Origin: Channallabes apus
Taxonomy: Eukaryota; Chordata; Actinopteri; Siluriformes; Clariidae
Length of the DNA stretch: 64,000 bases
NCBI GenBank assembly: GCA_030522415.1
Contig: CM060118.1
Span: 21,844,651 to 21,908,650, forward strand
Direction of reading: 5' to 3'
Shown here: positions 33,161 to 64,000 of the stretch, one piece after another
How the letters are laid out: every line of letters starts with the position of its first letter
Numbering within the stretch: the first letter of the stretch is position 1
Notes under the pieces: model-generated
The model's input: the letters and a program-made list of their open reading frames with translations, nothing else
Told to the model about the DNA's origin: nothing
Databases searched by the model: none
Made by a program: the position numbers and the translations under genes

Positions 33161-33881
33161 AGCATTGTTGACTGTTGGTTTCTGTTTAAAAGAGACCTGA
33201 CCTTCCAAAGAGCATCCTCTTTTCTTCTGGTCATCAAGGATGGCAAGGTCATTTGATAGACTGGCAAAGTTTAAAAAAAACCTGTCCCTTGTTATCGCAT
33301 TGGCATTAATGGACTTTCTGTAATGGCATCGTCTTTCCTGCCCAATACATACTGTATGAAGCTTGGTGTATTTGAGGACAACGGTTGAAAATGGGATAAA
33401 GCAAGTCCCACAAAGGACATGGAGTAAAATGTGTATTTTGAAAGGCTTAACATTAACATGCCCTTATTAAATTGTAATATAATGTAAGTAAAATCTTCAA
33501 AAATAAAAAACAATATCATAAGAAAAAATAACTACATGCTGTATTTAAAAAATTTATCACCAAAATCCCTTACTGCCATAGAGTGTGCTTGCTGCAATCG
33601 CCGCCAATTTAGAAAGACAGAACACGTGATCTGTTGGCCACACCCCCCACTTATGTCACATCAATAGAAAGCCCAGTTTGTACACTCCAGTACATTAGGA
33701 AACAAACACACTACATGCATGGTGTTTGAAATAAATACCAGAGTATCATGTCCCCTACAGAGGACAAAAATGAATTGCTGGTTCTCAGGAGGATATCTTA
33801 ATTGTGACTGAGGTAAATATAATATATCTTTTTTTGTATTCTGTCATACAGGACCTCGACTTCGTTGCGATTTTTCGTAAC

Positions 33882-33899
33882 AGCCACTAGATGGCGCTC
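33882..33899 (+). promoter_or_regulatory. CTCF-like motif, plus orientation
   Basis: agccactagatggcgctc matches the CTCF core CCACYAGRTGGCGC closely, about 385 bp upstream of the myof start codon. No binding data; inference from the motif. Confidence 0.6.
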
Positions 33900-34099
33900 A
33901 ATAACTCTTGTTCAATTTTCAGCAAAAAGTATCCAGTACACTAAAATACAGCACAGTCCAATACAACCGCACCGCACTCTGCAATATCGTTCTTTTCATT
34001 CCTTTTCATTTCTTTCATTGGTTTTTTTTTCCATTTATTTATTTTATTGTGTACTATGTTTTTGCTCACCTGTATTATGATAGACACTGCCCCTGAAGG

Positions 34100-34284
34100 A
34101 CAGTCAAATTCGGACACTAAGGGTAGATCCCGGGGTTACACTGATGTTCTTGCCTAACCTACAGTACAGTAAGCTCGAGCTTCATCACTGCTCCCTCCTC
34201 TCTTTGTGCGCGCGCTTCCTCCTTATGCGCCGCGAGCCTACCGAGAGGAAAACCTGAGTGAACTGGATACTAAGCAGAGGCACC
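34100..34284 (+). promoter_or_regulatory. Probable myof promoter and 5' UTR
   Basis: GC content rises here (gtgcgcgcgcttcctcctta, gcgccgcgagcctaccgaga) against an AT-rich background, with no TATA box near a clear start. The ATG follows in ggcaccatg. The transcription start is not determined, and an upstream noncoding exon cannot be excluded. Confidence 0.5.
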
Positions 34285-62923
<28,639 letters not shown>

Positions 62924-63461
62924 GTATGACTGCTTACTCACTATGATGATCTGCGTAATGACATTTACAGTATTTATTAGAGCACTTCAGCTGATACTGA
63001 ATGCACTTACACGCATTTGATTTTAATTTGTCAAACGAAAGTTGCAGCTACAACCAGTGAAAAAATTATAGATCAGTTTCCCTGTCCTGTAAAACTTTAC
63101 AAAAAAAGATTCAAAGTTGATGACTAAGAGAGAGATTTTGACTCTCTTTTTCCCTGATGAGCAGTGGCCCAATGCTGGCCTTCGTTAAGCAGCACATCTG
63201 CTCTACATATTGCTGTGGAATGATGGCAGTGCTCTTGGCCAAATCTGGCTGCCACAACCTAGTGAAAGCTAAGCCTTAATGAGAGCGCATGTCCGTCATG
63301 ACATGGAAAAAGGCTTACAGATAAGCCAATGTCTTCCCAAAGTTGCATAAGCATGGCATGTATTTTATGGCTTTAGTAGTACAGTAGGTTGAATCTGTTT
63401 TATGAATGAATGTAAGATACTGTAGGACCTCATAACACTAATGTCACTATTTAGACACTTA

Positions 63462-63927
63462 TACTACCGTTCAAAAGTTTTAGAACACTTTCTAACTCCA
63501 TGATCGTTCCTGATTTTTATTTCTTTCTACATTGTAAAGGAATGCTGAAGGCATCCAAAAATGCATTAATCTCCTTTGAACAGTTGATATAGAGATGTGT
63601 CTACTGCTTAGGCTCTGTAAAGACTTCATAACGCCCCTAATCTGAGGTGCTGTTAATTGGTCATTTTTCAGGCTGATAACTCTAAATGAACTTCTCGTCT
63701 GCAGCAGAGGTAGGTTTTGTTCTCGCCCTCCTGGGACGGCCTTCATGAGAGCCAGTTTCATTATGGTGCTTGACGGATTTCGCAAATGCACTTGGCAATA
63801 CTGTTCTTGCAAGAACTATTACAGAAAGGCCGACCTCTGTGTCTTAAAATAACAACTACCTGTTGTTTTTGTTACGTAATTACCTAATTCCATATGTGTT
63901 ATTTTATAGTTTTGAAATCCCCAGTAT
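63462..63927 (-). mobile_element. Truncated copy of the 46901 Tc1 deletion element
   Basis: Starts tactaccgttcaaaagtttt and follows the 46901-47461 copy closely through tttgaaatccccagtatt, where it is cut off by unrelated repeat sequence. The minus-strand helix-turn-helix frame ([22 protein letters not shown]) is still readable. Confidence 0.8.
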
Positions 63928-64000
63928 TACATTTACATTTAGGCATTTGGCAGACGCGCTTAGCCAGAGCGACTTACATTTTTATCTCATTATACATCTG
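63928..64000. repeat. Edge-truncated teleost repeat
   Basis: acatttacatttaggcattt then ggcagacgcgcttagccaga and gcgacttacatt resembles a very common fish repeat. It interrupts the Tc1 copy and runs off the window. Confidence 0.6.

Larger units (their letters stand above)
31521..33797 (-). mobile_element. Decayed piggyBac transposon
   Basis: The transposase relic on the minus strand is bounded by short inverted sequences: atcctcctgagaccc at 31521 and its near complement ggttctcaggaggatat ending near 33797. A TTAA follows the right end (33798-33801); no TTAA is seen at the left. A second inverted-repeat element (31791-32387) interrupts it. Confidence 0.6.
23364..34284. other. unc5b-myof intergenic region
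   Basis: 10.9 kb with no intact gene. The first few kb are AT-rich, carry several AATAAA hexamers, and probably include the unc5b 3' UTR. Further right are microsatellites, a small mariner-like MITE, a Tc1 relic, two CTCF-like motifs and a piggyBac relic. Between 29200 and 31500 I see only AT-rich unique-looking sequence. Confidence 0.7.
62924..64000 (+). other. myof intron 33 (5' part)
   Basis: Unique AT-rich DNA to about 63460, then a truncated Tc1 deletion element and a second repeat at the window edge. Confidence 0.7.

Overview
This window is vertebrate nuclear DNA, almost certainly from a teleost fish. The evidence is long AT-rich introns with GT-AG splice sites, two multi-exon genes whose products match vertebrate families, many Tc1/mariner, hAT and piggyBac remnants, fish-type SINEs, and long dinucleotide microsatellites. 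The mix of Tc1 families would suit an ostariophysan such as a catfish, but the species cannot be fixed from sequence alone. No bacterial, plasmid, phage or CRISPR features are present.

Positions 1-23,363 hold a netrin receptor gene on the + strand, best matched to UNC5B. Sixteen coding exons are visible (numbered 2-17 by analogy with human). The signal-peptide exon lies upstream of the window. Joined in phase they give about 908 residues: two Ig domains, two thrombospondin type-1 repeats, an alternative 11-residue juxtamembrane exon, one transmembrane helix, ZU5, UPA and a death domain, ending in a stop at 23,361-23,363. The introns carry SINEs, Tc1 relics and microsatellites.

Positions 23,364-34,284 are intergenic. 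They contain the probable UNC5B 3' UTR, a decayed piggyBac copy split by another element, and two CTCF-like motifs in divergent orientation. The second motif lies about 385 bp upstream of the next start codon.

Positions 34,285-62,923 hold the first 33 coding exons of a ferlin gene on the + strand, best matched to myoferlin (MYOF). They give 1,206 codons in continuous phase and cover C2A, C2B, FerI, C2C, FerA, FerB, the nested DysF module and the start of C2D. The rest of the gene lies beyond the right edge.

MYOF intron 18 (46,163-53,491) holds the most complex structure: an L2-like LINE relic broken by a Tc1-type deletion element, a 1.38-kb hAT-like element with an 8-bp target duplication, and a Ty3/gypsy retrotransposon with a 4-bp target duplication. 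The retrotransposon lies on the minus strand, has lost its integrase region, and shows signs of Tf1/sushi-type self-priming.

The two genes are not an operon and no shared pathway is implied. UNC5B is an axon-guidance, vascular and dependence receptor; myoferlin acts in Ca2+-dependent membrane fusion and repair. The best leads are splicing and architecture signals: (TG)n tracts against two acceptors, a GC-AG intron, a YCAY-flanked microexon, a possible CTCF boundary, and the nested transposons. I found no convincing new multi-gene system.
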